Source: Burkholderia sp. 4M9327F10 (GTDB taxonomy: Bacteria; Pseudomonadota; Gammaproteobacteria; Burkholderiales; Burkholderiaceae). Taken from it: a stretch of DNA of 64,000 nucleotides. The notes below the pieces were generated by a model, which searched no databases, was not told the origin of the DNA, and saw only the letters and a list, made by a program, of their open reading frames with translations. The stretch is taken from NCBI RefSeq assembly GCF_005503145.1, contig NZ_SCNV01000027.1, forward strand, positions 1-64,000, read 5' to 3'. A program made the translations under genes and the position numbers. Shown here piece by piece: positions 43,483 through 51,476 of this stretch. Position 1 is the first letter of the stretch; each line of letters begins with the position of its first letter.

Positions 43483-44544
43483 ATGTCCACACATAACACC
43501 AGAAATCTGATTTCGCTGGTCGTGCCGTTCTACAACGAAGGCGCTGCGGTCGGCCATTTCTTTGCGCAGATCGTACCGGTGCTCGAAGCGATCGAAGGGA
43601 TCTGCTTTGAGATCGTCTGCGTGAACGACGGCAGCAAGGACACCACCCTCGAGCAGCTGATCGCCTTCAGTGCGAAGGACGCGCGCGTACGGGTGGTGGA
43701 CCTCACGCGCAACTTCGGCAAGGAGGCTGCGTTGACCGCGGGCCTCGACGAAGCGCTCGGCGACGCCGTGATCCCGATCGATGCCGACCTCCAGGATCCG
43801 CCCAGCCTGATCCCGGTGATGATCGATCACTGGCGCGCCGGCGCCGATGTGGTCGCCGCCAAACGCGCAAACCGCGCATGCGACTCGTTCGCGAAGCGGA
43901 CCGCCGCCGCGCTGTACTACCGCGTCCACAATGCGCTCTCCGACCTGAAACTGCCGGAGAACGTGGGCGACTTCCGGCTCATGGACCGCCAGGTGGTCAA
44001 TGCACTCAAGCGCTTGCCGGAGCGCCGCCGCTTCATGAAGGGGCTGTTCGCGTGGGTCGGCTATCGCACCGTGATCGTCGAGTATCAACGCGAGGCGCGC
44101 AGCGCCGGGCATTCGAAATTCTCGGGCTGGCGGCTGTGGAATTTCGCGCTCGAAGGCATTACCAGCTTCAGTACGGTGCCGCTGCGCTGCTGGACCTATA
44201 TCGGTCTCGTGATCGCGGCGCTTGCCTTCGGGTACGGCGGCTTCATGATCGGGCGCACGCTGCTGTTCGGCAACCCGGTGCCGGGCTACGCGTCGCTGCT
44301 GTGCGTGCTGCTGTTCATGGGCGGAATCGAGCTGATCGGCATCGGCGTGGTAGGCGAGTACGTTGGACGCATCTACTACGAGTCGAAGGAGCGGCCGGTG
44401 TATCTGGTGCGCCGCCGCTATCAGGCGCGCAGCAAGGTGAGCGCGCTGCCCGTGCGTGGAGGCGTGGCGCAGGCGGCGGCGCCGGTGCGCTTCGAAGCGG
44501 CGCGCAAGCGCGCGGCGCCGCGGATGCGGGTGGCGGCGCGATAG
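43483..44544 (+). CDS. GT2 family polyprenyl-phosphate glycosyltransferase (GtrB/DPM1-like)
   Basis: This 353-residue protein has an N-terminal GT-A domain with VPFYNEGAAVGHFF, VCVNDGSKDTTLE and PIDADLQDPPSLIP (DxD-type metal site). Two C-terminal transmembrane helices follow (WTYIGLVIAALAFGYGGFMIG and ASLLCVLLFMGGIELIGIGVVGEY). GtrB-like enzymes load sugar onto undecaprenyl phosphate at the cytoplasmic face. The product would be a donor for the two GT87 enzymes encoded just upstream. The last 40 residues form a basic Ala/Arg-rich tail. Confidence 0.88.
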   Translation: MSTHNTRNLISLVVPFYNEGAAVGHFFAQIVPVLEAIEGICFEIVCVNDGSKDTTLEQLIAFSAKDARVRVVDLTRNFGKEAALTAGLDEALGDAVIPIDADLQDPPSLIPVMIDHWRAGADVVAAKRANRACDSFAKRTAAALYYRVHNALSDLKLPENVGDFRLMDRQVVNALKRLPERRRFMKGLFAWVGYRTVIVEYQREARSAGHSKFSGWRLWNFALEGITSFSTVPLRCWTYIGLVIAALAFGYGGFMIGRTLLFGNPVPGYASLLCVLLFMGGIELIGIGVVGEYVGRIYYESKERPVYLVRRRYQARSKVSALPVRGGVAQAAAPVRFEAARKRAAPRMRVAAR

Positions 44545-44608
44545 GGGCGTTGCGTGCGTCTCGCCGTGGCCCGGAACAGCGCTGGGCCTGGCGTCATGGC
44601 GCTTAGGC

Positions 44609-45856
44609 TTATTGATTCGCGGTGAACAGATGCGGATCGATTGCAGCCGCCAGCGCCTTGTAGCCGGCGTCGTTTGGATGCACATGGTCGCCGCTGTCAA
44701 AGGCCGGCAGCAGCCGCTCGGGGTGAGCGGGATCACGTACCGCCTGATCGAAGTCGACCACCGCGTCGAACGCGCCGCCGGTGCGGATCCAGCGGTTGAC
44801 CGCCGCGCGTTTCGCTTCGCCCGCCGCCGTGTAGAACGGCGCTTCGGCGCCCGCAAAGGGTGTCAGCGTGGCGCCCCAGATTTTCAGATGTTTCGCGTGG
44901 GCGCGAGCGATCAGCGCTTTCATGCCGTCGATAATCTGTTGCGCCGAGACGTTGGCCTCCGGTGTTTTCAGCACGTCGGCGGCGGCGATGTCGTTGATGC
45001 CTTCGAGCAGCAGGACCCATTGCACGCCTGAGGCGTCGACGGCGTCGCGCTCAAAACGCGACAGCGCGCTCGGCCCAAGGAAGGGATCGGCGCCGTCGTG
45101 CAGGATACGGTTGCCGGCGATGCCCGCATCGACGACGGCCACCGTCGAGAACGCCGGATCGGCGTGCAGGCGAGCAGCGAGCGCATCCGGCCAGCGGGCG
45201 TTGCGGTTTTCTGTCGAGCCCGCGCCGTCGGTGATGGAATCGCCGAGCGCGACGAGCGTGTGCGCTTCCGGCGCCGCGGCAACCTGGACGTCGGTCAGAA
45301 AGTAGCGGCTATCGTCGGGCTTTGCCTTTGGCAGGGAGATTGCCGTGGTGGCGTCGACGCCCGACGCGATGAACGCGGTTTGCTGGCCCAGCAGATGGGT
45401 GGTCGATGCGCCGGCGCCAGATGCGACGTACAGCGTCACCGCCAGCTCTTCGAGAGCGCTTACTGGAAACGCGGCTGGATCGCTGAGGACGTCGGCGCCT
45501 TTGGCGATCGTCACCGTGGTTTTGCCGCCGAAAGTCAGGGCGCGGCCGGTACCCGGGCGGATCGCAGAACCGCCGGCATAGCTCGCGATGTGCACAGGGC
45601 CGAGGGTGATCGGCCCGCTGCCATAGAGGTTGGACAGGCGAACGCGCACACCCGCTCCGCCGATGCTGATCCGCACCACCTGACGCACGGTGCTGGCCGC
45701 GAGCGGCGGCCCAGCCGAATCGGGCGACGCTGCCCAGCCGTCGACCCAGTGAGGATGAGCTGTGGAAGCGTCGGGCGCGAGACTCGCGCAGGCGCTAGCG
45801 GCCAGCGCGGACAGCCAGAGTGCCAAGGTGACGTGCCGCAGTGCGGATCTTCTCAT
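44609..45856 (-). CDS. SGNH/GDSL hydrolase, exported
   Basis: This 415-residue protein has a signal peptide (1-22, with Cys23 in a weak lipobox, AASAC). An N-terminal beta-rich region of about 160 residues is followed by an SGNH hydrolase domain. The nucleophile Ser207 is in ALGDSITDG, the GIND block follows, and DSGDHVHPNDAGY supplies the Asp-x-x-His pair. Such two-domain enzymes are deacylases or carbohydrate esterases. The start at 45856 is chosen because the signal peptide begins there; an upstream frame adds a non-signal Arg/Gly-rich stretch. Confidence 0.87.
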   Translation of the reverse strand: MRRSALRHVTLALWLSALAASACASLAPDASTAHPHWVDGWAASPDSAGPPLAASTVRQVVRISIGGAGVRVRLSNLYGSGPITLGPVHIASYAGGSAIRPGTGRALTFGGKTTVTIAKGADVLSDPAAFPVSALEELAVTLYVASGAGASTTHLLGQQTAFIASGVDATTAISLPKAKPDDSRYFLTDVQVAAAPEAHTLVALGDSITDGAGSTENRNARWPDALAARLHADPAFSTVAVVDAGIAGNRILHDGADPFLGPSALSRFERDAVDASGVQWVLLLEGINDIAAADVLKTPEANVSAQQIIDGMKALIARAHAKHLKIWGATLTPFAGAEAPFYTAAGEAKRAAVNRWIRTGGAFDAVVDFDQAVRDPAHPERLLPAFDSGDHVHPNDAGYKALAAAIDPHLFTANQ

Positions 45857-45923
45857 TAGCTTGCCTGATTGGTTTGGGTCATGGCCAGGCTCGCGGCCAG
45901 GCTCGCGGCGTCCTTCCGGCCCG

Positions 45924-46562
45924 TTAGCCATGCCCCGGCCGCCGCACGGCGCGCACCTTCCCGCTGCTGCCGCCGCCGCAGAAAAACTGACCGGCGCCGT
46001 CGCATTCTAGTCCTGATACACCGATCCCGGAGGGCATCTCGAGCTGCTCCAGCACGTCGCCATTGTTCGGATCGATTCGCCGCAGCGCGCTCTCGTCACC
46101 TTCCCATGTGCCGTGCCAGAGTTCGCCGTCGACCCACGTGACACCGGTGACGAAGCGATTGGACTCGATGGTGCGCAGAACCGTCCCCGTGTGCGGATCG
46201 ACCTGATGGATTTTCCGCTCCCGGTACTGGCCCACCCAGAGCGTCCCTTCAGCCCAGGCGAGACCGGAATCCGCGCCGCCGCCAGGGGCCGGGATGGTGG
46301 CGAGCACCTTGCCGGTCTGCGGATCGAGCTTCTGGATGCGGTCCTCGACGATCTGAAACAGATGCTCGCCGTCGAAGGCCGTGCCGGCGTGCGCGGCCAC
46401 ATCGAGCGAGCGCACTGGCTGGCCGCTCACGGGGTCCATGGCGTTCAAGGTCCCGCCGCTGGCAAACCAGACCCGCTCGCCGTCGTAGGTGACCCCGCCC
46501 ACCTGGTCGACGCCCGGAAAAGGACCATATTCACGGATGATTTCGGCTGCTGCTCGTTTCAT
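45924..46562 (-). CDS. Beta-propeller protein (glutamine cyclotransferase/SMP-30-like)
   Basis: This 212-residue protein is made of repeats with the pattern GxxxxDGexLWxxxxxxxxIxxxDPxTGxVxxxI, for example GVTYDGERVWFASGG, LAWAEGTLWVGQYRERKIHQVDPHTG and GVTWVDGELWHGTWEGDESALRRIDP. Two Cys near the end (GLECDGAGQFFCGGGSSG) are notable. There is no signal peptide. Such short propellers resemble glutamine cyclotransferase or SMP-30 modules, but catalytic residues cannot be assigned. It is 32 bp downstream of the HTH regulator and may be its partner. Confidence 0.7.
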   Translation of the reverse strand: MKRAAAEIIREYGPFPGVDQVGGVTYDGERVWFASGGTLNAMDPVSGQPVRSLDVAAHAGTAFDGEHLFQIVEDRIQKLDPQTGKVLATIPAPGGGADSGLAWAEGTLWVGQYRERKIHQVDPHTGTVLRTIESNRFVTGVTWVDGELWHGTWEGDESALRRIDPNNGDVLEQLEMPSGIGVSGLECDGAGQFFCGGGSSGKVRAVRRPGHG

Positions 46563-46594
46563 GATTGCCTCGCGGTGATTGGTTGGATTCCATC

Positions 46595-47815
46595 CTACTC
46601 AGGCGGCAAGGGAGTGGGGAGTAACAAGGTCGTCGTGAAACCGGCCACGGGTGGCGTCATCCAGCGCCGCGCACGGCCGCGGCCGAACGGCTGCACCTTG
46701 CCGGCTGCCGCGAGCGAATCGAGGGCGCGCTGCACGTTGCGCTGGCTCGCGCCGAGCGCCAGCGCGAGACCGGAGCTGGACCACGACTCGCCGTCGGAGA
46801 GGAAGGCGAGCACGGCCGCATGCTTCTCTTCAAGAGGCCGCGCCAGCACGGCCACTTCGCTCGCGCCATGCGGCAGCAGCGCAAAGCCTGGGCGTGTCGC
46901 CCTGATGTCCGCCACGGCCCTCAACATGGTGCGCAGCCGCCCGATCTCGACACGCAAGCGGGCGCGATGCGATTCGTCGGCGTGTTTTGCACGGAAGGCG
47001 CGCGCTACCAGCGTGTCCCTCGGCACATCTGCGGGCCATGCCTCGGCCAGCGTGCGCAGCAGCGTGAACAACACCGGACGGCGTGCCAGCGAAACGACGG
47101 TACCGGCTTCGCTTGCGGCATAGCGGCAAGCATCGACAACCAGCGCGTTCGATGCCAGCAGGGCTTCCACTTCGTCGAGCAGCAGGAGCCGTTCTTCGCC
47201 GCGTGCGATCAGACGGGCAGCAGGCGTATTCAGGACGTGCGACGCGCTGCTGACTTCCGCGCTGAGCGCCGGGATTCCGGCGTGGCGCGCGGCGTGTCCG
47301 GCCCGGGCAAGCGCGGCGCGTGCCGCCTGGGTGTGCAGGCGGCGCATGGCGAGGCCCGCCACGACCAGTTCGTGGGCGGCGCGCAAGGCAGGCGGGAAGG
47401 GCGACGGGTCGAATCCGTCGAGCAGGCGCTCGGCTTCGTCGAGCTGTCCGATCAGCAGCAGGCGCCGCAGCTCGAGATAGCGTGCATGTGCGGCGTTCGC
47501 GTGGTCGCCGTGCGCTTCGAGCGTTGCGCGGGCCGCGCCGAGCGCTTTGGCGGGCCATTTGAGGTCGCGTGACACAAGCGCGATTTCGGCCTCGGCGACG
47601 ACACAGCGCGCACGGGCCACCGACTCCCTGGGACCGAAGGCGCGCGCCGCGCTGCGCACCAGCGCCCTGGCGCGCACGAGGTCGCCAAGCTGCGCCATGG
47701 CGATGCCGCGTAACGCGAGCGCCGCCGCATCGTCGCGTAACGCGATCCGGTTCAGCGCGCCAAGCGGATCGCCCGCCGCGAGCGCACGGGCCGCCGCCGT
47801 GACTAGTGAGTCCAT
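46595..47815 (-). CDS. HTH regulator with TPR-like N-terminal region
   Basis: This 406-residue protein has a helical, Ala-rich N-terminal region (1-190) with TPR-like pairs. A central wing-like segment follows (LRTLAEAWPADVPRDTLVARAFRAKHADESHRARLRVEIGRLRTML), similar to a SARP/OmpR-type DNA-binding domain. A C-terminal winged HTH contains LSDGESWSSSGLALALGASQRNVQRALDSLAAAGKV. It appears to be a transcription regulator with two DNA-binding-like regions. It precedes the beta-propeller gene on the same strand and is divergent from the DUF899 gene. The ligand and targets are unknown. Confidence 0.7.
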   Translation of the reverse strand: MDSLVTAAARALAAGDPLGALNRIALRDDAAALALRGIAMAQLGDLVRARALVRSAARAFGPRESVARARCVVAEAEIALVSRDLKWPAKALGAARATLEAHGDHANAAHARYLELRRLLLIGQLDEAERLLDGFDPSPFPPALRAAHELVVAGLAMRRLHTQAARAALARAGHAARHAGIPALSAEVSSASHVLNTPAARLIARGEERLLLLDEVEALLASNALVVDACRYAASEAGTVVSLARRPVLFTLLRTLAEAWPADVPRDTLVARAFRAKHADESHRARLRVEIGRLRTMLRAVADIRATRPGFALLPHGASEVAVLARPLEEKHAAVLAFLSDGESWSSSGLALALGASQRNVQRALDSLAAAGKVQPFGRGRARRWMTPPVAGFTTTLLLPTPLPPE

Positions 47816-47945
47816 GGTCTACGCGAATCCCGCCACACTTGTCACTCCCGCCGTTGGGTGCCCAGAACTAATCTATCACGACCAACCACCCGTCCGACGT
47901 CTCGCCAACCCGGCGAGCGGCACAGGACACCTGATGGAGGCGAAC

Positions 47946-48713
47946 ATGACTACGACACATAGCACCGGCAGCCGCGAAGCATGGCTGGCCGCACGGCTCG
48001 ACCTGCTCAAGGCGGAGAAGGAATTGACGCGGCGCAGCGACGAAGTGGCGCGGCAGCGCCAGGCGCTGCCATGGGTTCGGATCGACAAGGATTACCGGTT
48101 CGAGACCGCCCAAGGCAGCGCCACGTTCGCCGATCTGTTCCAGGGGCGCTCGCAACTGCTGGTCTACCACTTCATGTTCGGGCCTGACTACAAGGCGGGT
48201 TGCCCCTCGTGCTCCGCGATCGCGGATGGGTTCGACGGCATCGTCGTTCATCTGGCGAATCACGACGTGACGCTGACGGCGGTGTCACGGGCGCCGCTCG
48301 CGAAGCTGCAGGAATACCAGCGGCGCATGGGGTGGACGTTTCCCTGGGCGTCTTCGTACGAGAGCGATTTCAACTTCGACTTCAATATCTCGTTCACGCA
48401 GGCGCAGCAGCGCGAGGGCGAGGTCGAATACAACTACGAACGCGGCCGTCATGCGATGGACGCAGTGCCGGCGCCCGAGCCGGTTGTCCAGTTCGCCGCG
48501 ACCTGCGGAACCGACCCGCAGACCTACGCACTCGACCGGCCAGGGCTCAGCGCGTTCGTGCTCGAGGATGGCGTGGTGTATCACACGTACTCCACCTATG
48601 CGCGCGGCGTGGATGGTATCTGGGGCATGTACCAGTGGCTCGACCGGGCTCCCAAGGGGCGCAACGAATCGGGCATCTGGTGGAAGCGCCACGACGAGTA
48701 CGGCGTGCGCTGA
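47946..48713 (+). CDS. DUF899 thioredoxin-like family protein
   Basis: This 255-residue protein has the DUF899 layout: the helical start REAWLAARLDLLKAEKELTRRSDEVARQRQ, the thioredoxin-fold core LLVYHFMFGPDYKAGCPSCSA (Cys-x-x-Cys) and the late GIWGMYQWLDRAPKGRNE block. DUF899 proteins are widespread in Burkholderia with an undefined redox role. The ATG at 47946 has GGAGG six bases upstream. It is followed by the DUF2182 gene after eight bases, suggesting an operon. No signal peptide. Confidence 0.85.
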   Translation: MTTTHSTGSREAWLAARLDLLKAEKELTRRSDEVARQRQALPWVRIDKDYRFETAQGSATFADLFQGRSQLLVYHFMFGPDYKAGCPSCSAIADGFDGIVVHLANHDVTLTAVSRAPLAKLQEYQRRMGWTFPWASSYESDFNFDFNISFTQAQQREGEVEYNYERGRHAMDAVPAPEPVVQFAATCGTDPQTYALDRPGLSAFVLEDGVVYHTYSTYARGVDGIWGMYQWLDRAPKGRNESGIWWKRHDEYGVR

Positions 48714-48721
48714 GGTGTGAC

Positions 48722-49540
48722 ATGAATGCGCCTGGTGCAGCCTCGCGGCGGGAGATCCCGCGACATGGGGTCTCCCAACTGGGCTTCCTGTGTGTCGCCG
48801 GGCTGCTGTTCGTGGCCTGTGTGGCAGCGACGGTGGTCTGGTGCATGTCCATGTCCGCCATGGGCGAGACGCCGATGCCCGGCGCTTGGGGTGTCTCCGC
48901 GGCGTGGAAGCCGATGTGCGGGCGGACCTGGGCCAGCGTGGCGGCGTCGTTCGTCGGCATGTGGGTCGTGATGATGGTGGCGATGATGATGCCGTCACTT
49001 GTACCCGCGCTATGGCGGTACCGTCAGGCTGTGGCGGCGAGGGCAGGCGGAATGCGTCTTGGGCGCCTGACCTTGCTGGTGGGCGTGGGGTATTTCCTTG
49101 TCTGGACCGGGTCAGGGCTGATCGCCTTCGGGGCGGGGGCGGTGCTGACAACGCTGGAGTTGCGGTTGCCGGCCGTGGCGCGCGCCGTGCCGCTTACGGC
49201 CGGCCTGGTTGTCCTCGGCGCGGGGGTGCTCCAGTTCACCCGCTGGAAGGCGCGCTGCCTCGCGCGCTGTCACGAGGCGCCGGGGTGCGGCACGGCATTG
49301 TCCGGCGGCATGGCCTCGGCCTGGCGATACGGTTTGCGCCTCGGCCTACGTTGCAGCTATGCCTGTGTTGGACTGACGGCGACCCTGCTCGTACTTGGGG
49401 TCATGGATCTGCGGGTCATGACGGGCGTGACCGCAGCCATGACCGCCGAGCGCCTGGCGCCCGGCGGCGAACGCGCTGCGCGATGCGTTGGGGTAGCCCT
49501 GATCGCGCTAGCGGTGCTGCTGATTGCGCGCCTCAGATGA
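48722..49540 (+). CDS. DUF2182 metal-binding-like membrane protein
   Basis: This 272-residue protein has about seven hydrophobic helices. A Met-rich segment WCMSMSAMGETPMPGAW and the stretch FVGMWVVMMVAMMMPSLVPALWRYR match DUF2182. A later Cys-rich segment reads KARCLARCHEAPGCG. The Met and Cys/His content suggests metal binding, perhaps copper (inference). It is coupled to the DUF899 gene and converges with ohr, overlapping it by eight bases. Confidence 0.85.
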   Translation: MNAPGAASRREIPRHGVSQLGFLCVAGLLFVACVAATVVWCMSMSAMGETPMPGAWGVSAAWKPMCGRTWASVAASFVGMWVVMMVAMMMPSLVPALWRYRQAVAARAGGMRLGRLTLLVGVGYFLVWTGSGLIAFGAGAVLTTLELRLPAVARAVPLTAGLVVLGAGVLQFTRWKARCLARCHEAPGCGTALSGGMASAWRYGLRLGLRCSYACVGLTATLLVLGVMDLRVMTGVTAAMTAERLAPGGERAARCVGVALIALAVLLIARLR

Positions 49541-49949
49541 CCGTGATCGAAACGCCGATGTTGCCGCGCGTTGCCTTCGAGTACGGGCAGGTCTGGTGTG
49601 CCGCCTCGATCACTGCCTGAGCGATCTCCCGATCGAGGCCTGGCAGGCTCACATTCAGGCGGGCCTGCAGGAAGTAGGCGTCGTTGGTGGTGCCCAGGTC
49701 CACTTCGGCGTCGACGGCGGTGTCGGCCGGCAGTGCGACGTTCATTTTTGCCGCCGCCTTTCCCATTGCGCCGATAAAGCAGGCCGACCAGCCGGCCGCC
49801 AGCATCTGTTCAGGATTGGTGCCCGTGCCTGCTGAGCCGGGAACCGAGAGCTTGACGTCGAGCCGGCCGTCGGAACTGCGCGAGGCTCCGTTGCGTCCGC
49901 CGGTGGTATGGGTCTTGCCCGTGTACAGCACTTTTTCCAGTTGGGTCAT
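49533..49949 (-). CDS. ohr: Organic hydroperoxide resistance protein (OsmC/Ohr)
   Basis: This 138-residue protein has the two reactive Cys of Ohr at residues 57 (GWSACFIGAM) and 121 (HQTCPYSKATRGN). The conserved start VLYTGKTHTTGGRNG includes the Arg that helps the peroxidatic Cys. It reduces organic hydroperoxides in the cytoplasm using lipoyl or thiol donors. No OhrR (MarR) regulator is adjacent, which is the more usual partner. Its 3' end overlaps the DUF2182 gene in convergent orientation. Confidence 0.93.
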   Translation of the reverse strand: MTQLEKVLYTGKTHTTGGRNGASRSSDGRLDVKLSVPGSAGTGTNPEQMLAAGWSACFIGAMGKAAAKMNVALPADTAVDAEVDLGTTNDAYFLQARLNVSLPGLDREIAQAVIEAAHQTCPYSKATRGNIGVSITVI

Positions 49950-50011
49950 GATGTCAGCCTGTATGAATTCGGTTGTGGAAGATTCGTTTGTCGAAATGGC
50001 ACAGTGTTTAA

Positions 50012-50052
50012 TAAAAAGGATTGCTTAAGGTATTGAAATCGGCAAGCAATCC
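50012..50052 (-). terminator. Rho-independent terminator after the DUF4148 gene
   Basis: On the minus strand GGATTGCTT (50052-50044) pairs exactly with AAGCAATCC (50026-50018), followed by TTTTTATT. It lies 17 bp after the DUF4148 stop codon. Confidence 0.85.
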
Positions 50053-50068
50053 TGTGGCGTCTGGACGA

Positions 50069-50305
50069 TCAGCCGCCGCGATACAGCTTGTTCAGGTAAG
50101 CGATCTGGCCATCGTGCTCGGCCTGCACCAGTTCATGGCGCACTTCAGCGCGCGTCTTCTGTGCCGCGCCAGCCGTGCCCGGATTCCATTGCTGGATTTG
50201 CGCGGGGCTCAGTTGCGTGCCGCTGGTTGCGGGAGCGTCGGCGGCGTGGGCGAAGCCAGTCGTGGCGAAAGCAGCGAAGGCCAAAGCGATCATTGAGGTT
50301 TTCAT
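50069..50305 (-). CDS. DUF4148 small exported protein
   Basis: This 78-residue protein has a signal peptide (cleavage after AHA near residue 21). The DUF4148 motif TRAEVRHELVQAEHDGQIAYLNKLYRGG fills the C-terminal half. The family is abundant in Burkholderia and of unknown function. A clear Rho-independent terminator follows. A 76-bp element with TGTATC direct repeats lies about 130 to 205 bp upstream, shared with the thioredoxin gene. Confidence 0.88.
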   Translation of the reverse strand: MKTSMIALAFAAFATTGFAHAADAPATSGTQLSPAQIQQWNPGTAGAAQKTRAEVRHELVQAEHDGQIAYLNKLYRGG

Positions 50306-50435
50306 GTGATTCTCCGTGTACTAGAAAAATGGAAAAAGGCGTCGGCGTATCGGGGTGCAAGGCAGGCCAATCAATCGTGCTCTGCGGTGTTGCTTGCCTC
50401 CGGCATCCGGCGTTGATGCATTTAAACCGGCGAAC

Positions 50436-50511
50436 GTATCTGGCTTGTGTCGAAAGAGCGGTTGTTTGCAATGTTGTGTATCGCCTCGAGATCCAGATAC
50501 ATGGCGATACA
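50436..50511 (-). promoter_or_regulatory. 76-bp TGTATC element A, upstream of the DUF4148 gene
   Basis: On the minus strand TGTATC-N4-TGTATC (50511-50496) starts the element, continues into TGTATCTGG, then TTGCA (50471-50467 region) and ends GACACAAGCCAGATAC (50451-50436). The outer GTATCTGG and CCAGATAC form an inverted pair. It has the same blocks at the same distances as element B (60 bp between the GTATC and GATACA blocks, 31 bp from GTATC to TGCAATG). The two direct-repeat half-sites are 10 bp apart, as for OmpR-family response regulators. It begins right after the thioredoxin stop codon. The binding protein is inferred to be the adjacent response regulator. Confidence 0.6.
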
Positions 50512-50513
50512 AA

Positions 50514-51095
50514 TCACGGGTTTTCCGCGAGCAAGGCCTTGATCTTCGCCTCGGTCTCGTCGTAATCGCCTTCGCCGAAGTGCGTGTAGACCACGTGCCC
50601 CTTCTTGTCGACCAGATAGAACGCGGGCCAGTACTGGTTGTTGTAGGCCCCCCAGGTGGCATAACGGTTGTCCTGCGCAACGGGGAAGGTAATGTCGAAG
50701 CGCTTGATGGCGGCCTTGACGTTGTCCGTGTTGCGCTCGAACGGATACTCGGGCGTGTGGACCCCGACCACCACCAGGCCCTGGTCCTTGTATTTCTGGT
50801 TCCATGTCTTGACGTAGGGCAGCACATGGATGCAGTTGATACAGGTGTAGGTCCAGAAATCGACCAGCACGACCTTGCCGCGCAACTGCTGCATGGTGAG
50901 CGGATCGCTATTGAGCCATTTGTCGATGCCGGTGAACTCCGGCGCGCTGTTGCCGCCGCTGACCGGGTTTGCAACCGGAGCCGTGTCGGCGCCGGCCGCA
51001 GGCAATGCAACGAGACTGGCGATGGCCGCCGCGCTGCCTGCTATGACTGCGGCAAGCAGGGCGACGGAGGTAGTGGTTTTGAGTCGGGATGGCAT
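50514..51095 (-). CDS. Exported thioredoxin-like protein (TlpA/DipZ C-terminal type)
   Basis: This 193-residue protein has an N-terminal membrane segment or signal (SVALLAAVIAGSAAAIASLVALPA). A redoxin domain contains VVLVDFWTYTCINCIHVLPYV, with the active Cys85-x-x-Cys88. The WTYTCINC motif is typical of the thioredoxin module of DipZ-like and Burkholderia thiol proteins. It acts in the periplasm on thiols. The start at 51095 is chosen because the hydrophobic segment starts after it; a longer frame from 51239 runs through element B. Confidence 0.87.
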   Translation of the reverse strand: MPSRLKTTTSVALLAAVIAGSAAAIASLVALPAAGADTAPVANPVSGGNSAPEFTGIDKWLNSDPLTMQQLRGKVVLVDFWTYTCINCIHVLPYVKTWNQKYKDQGLVVVGVHTPEYPFERNTDNVKAAIKRFDITFPVAQDNRYATWGAYNNQYWPAFYLVDKKGHVVYTHFGEGDYDETEAKIKALLAENP

Positions 51096-51172
51096 GTCAG
51101 CGTCCTTTCGAAGGAGAGGGGAGGAGAGCGGGCGTCTGATCGCCGCGCATGGCCGTATTGGAACGCCCGTTC

Positions 51173-51248
51173 GTATCTGGCTTGTGTCCCCGGGGCGGCC
51201 GGGTGCAATGTTTTGTGTCACGGGCGCGCCCAGATACACTGAGATACA
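51173..51248. promoter_or_regulatory. 76-bp TGTATC element B between thioredoxin and two-component genes
   Basis: Plus-strand order: GTATCTGGCTTGTGTC (51173-51188), TGCAATGTTTTGTGTC (51204-51219), CCAGATACA ending a GATACA-N4-GATACA pair (51233-51238 and 51243-51248). It lies 78 bp upstream of the thioredoxin start (minus) and about 54 bp upstream of the small gene leading the two-component operon (plus), so it could control both. Element A repeats all blocks with identical spacing. Confidence 0.6.
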
Positions 51249-51301
51249 AAGCGCCGCGCGTACTGGGCTATAAAGCAGCCATTGCTAACGCGGAGAGCGC
51301 T

Positions 51302-51469
51302 ATGAGTACCGGAACTGCTGCAAGTCCTGTCCCTCGTGGAGGACGCATGAGACGGCTCATGTCGATCCTCGCCTTCCTCGCAGGCGGGCTGGCCGCGGAA
51401 ATGGCGCACCCGGTGCACTGTTCGCTGCTCAACGTGAACCGGGTGCGCGTGAATCGTCGGAAGGATTGA
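51302..51469 (+). CDS. Small protein leading the two-component operon, 55 residues
   Basis: GGAGAGCGCT places the ribosome-binding site seven bases before the ATG. The protein has a short hydrophobic helix (LMSILAFLAGGLAAEMA), a single Cys (HPVHCSLLN) and a basic tail (VRVNRRKD). No family is recognised. It ends seven bases before the response regulator and is the first gene of that transcript. It could be a small membrane peptide that modulates the kinase (inference only). Confidence 0.5.
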   Translation: MSTGTAASPVPRGGRMRRLMSILAFLAGGLAAEMAHPVHCSLLNVNRVRVNRRKD

Positions 51470-51476
51470 ACCGTTG

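Noticed and set aside
43222..44856. A 544-codon minus-strand frame opposite the GT2 gene
   Set aside because: It overlaps the GT2 gene with intact catalytic motifs on the other strand; the translated sequence has no family features.
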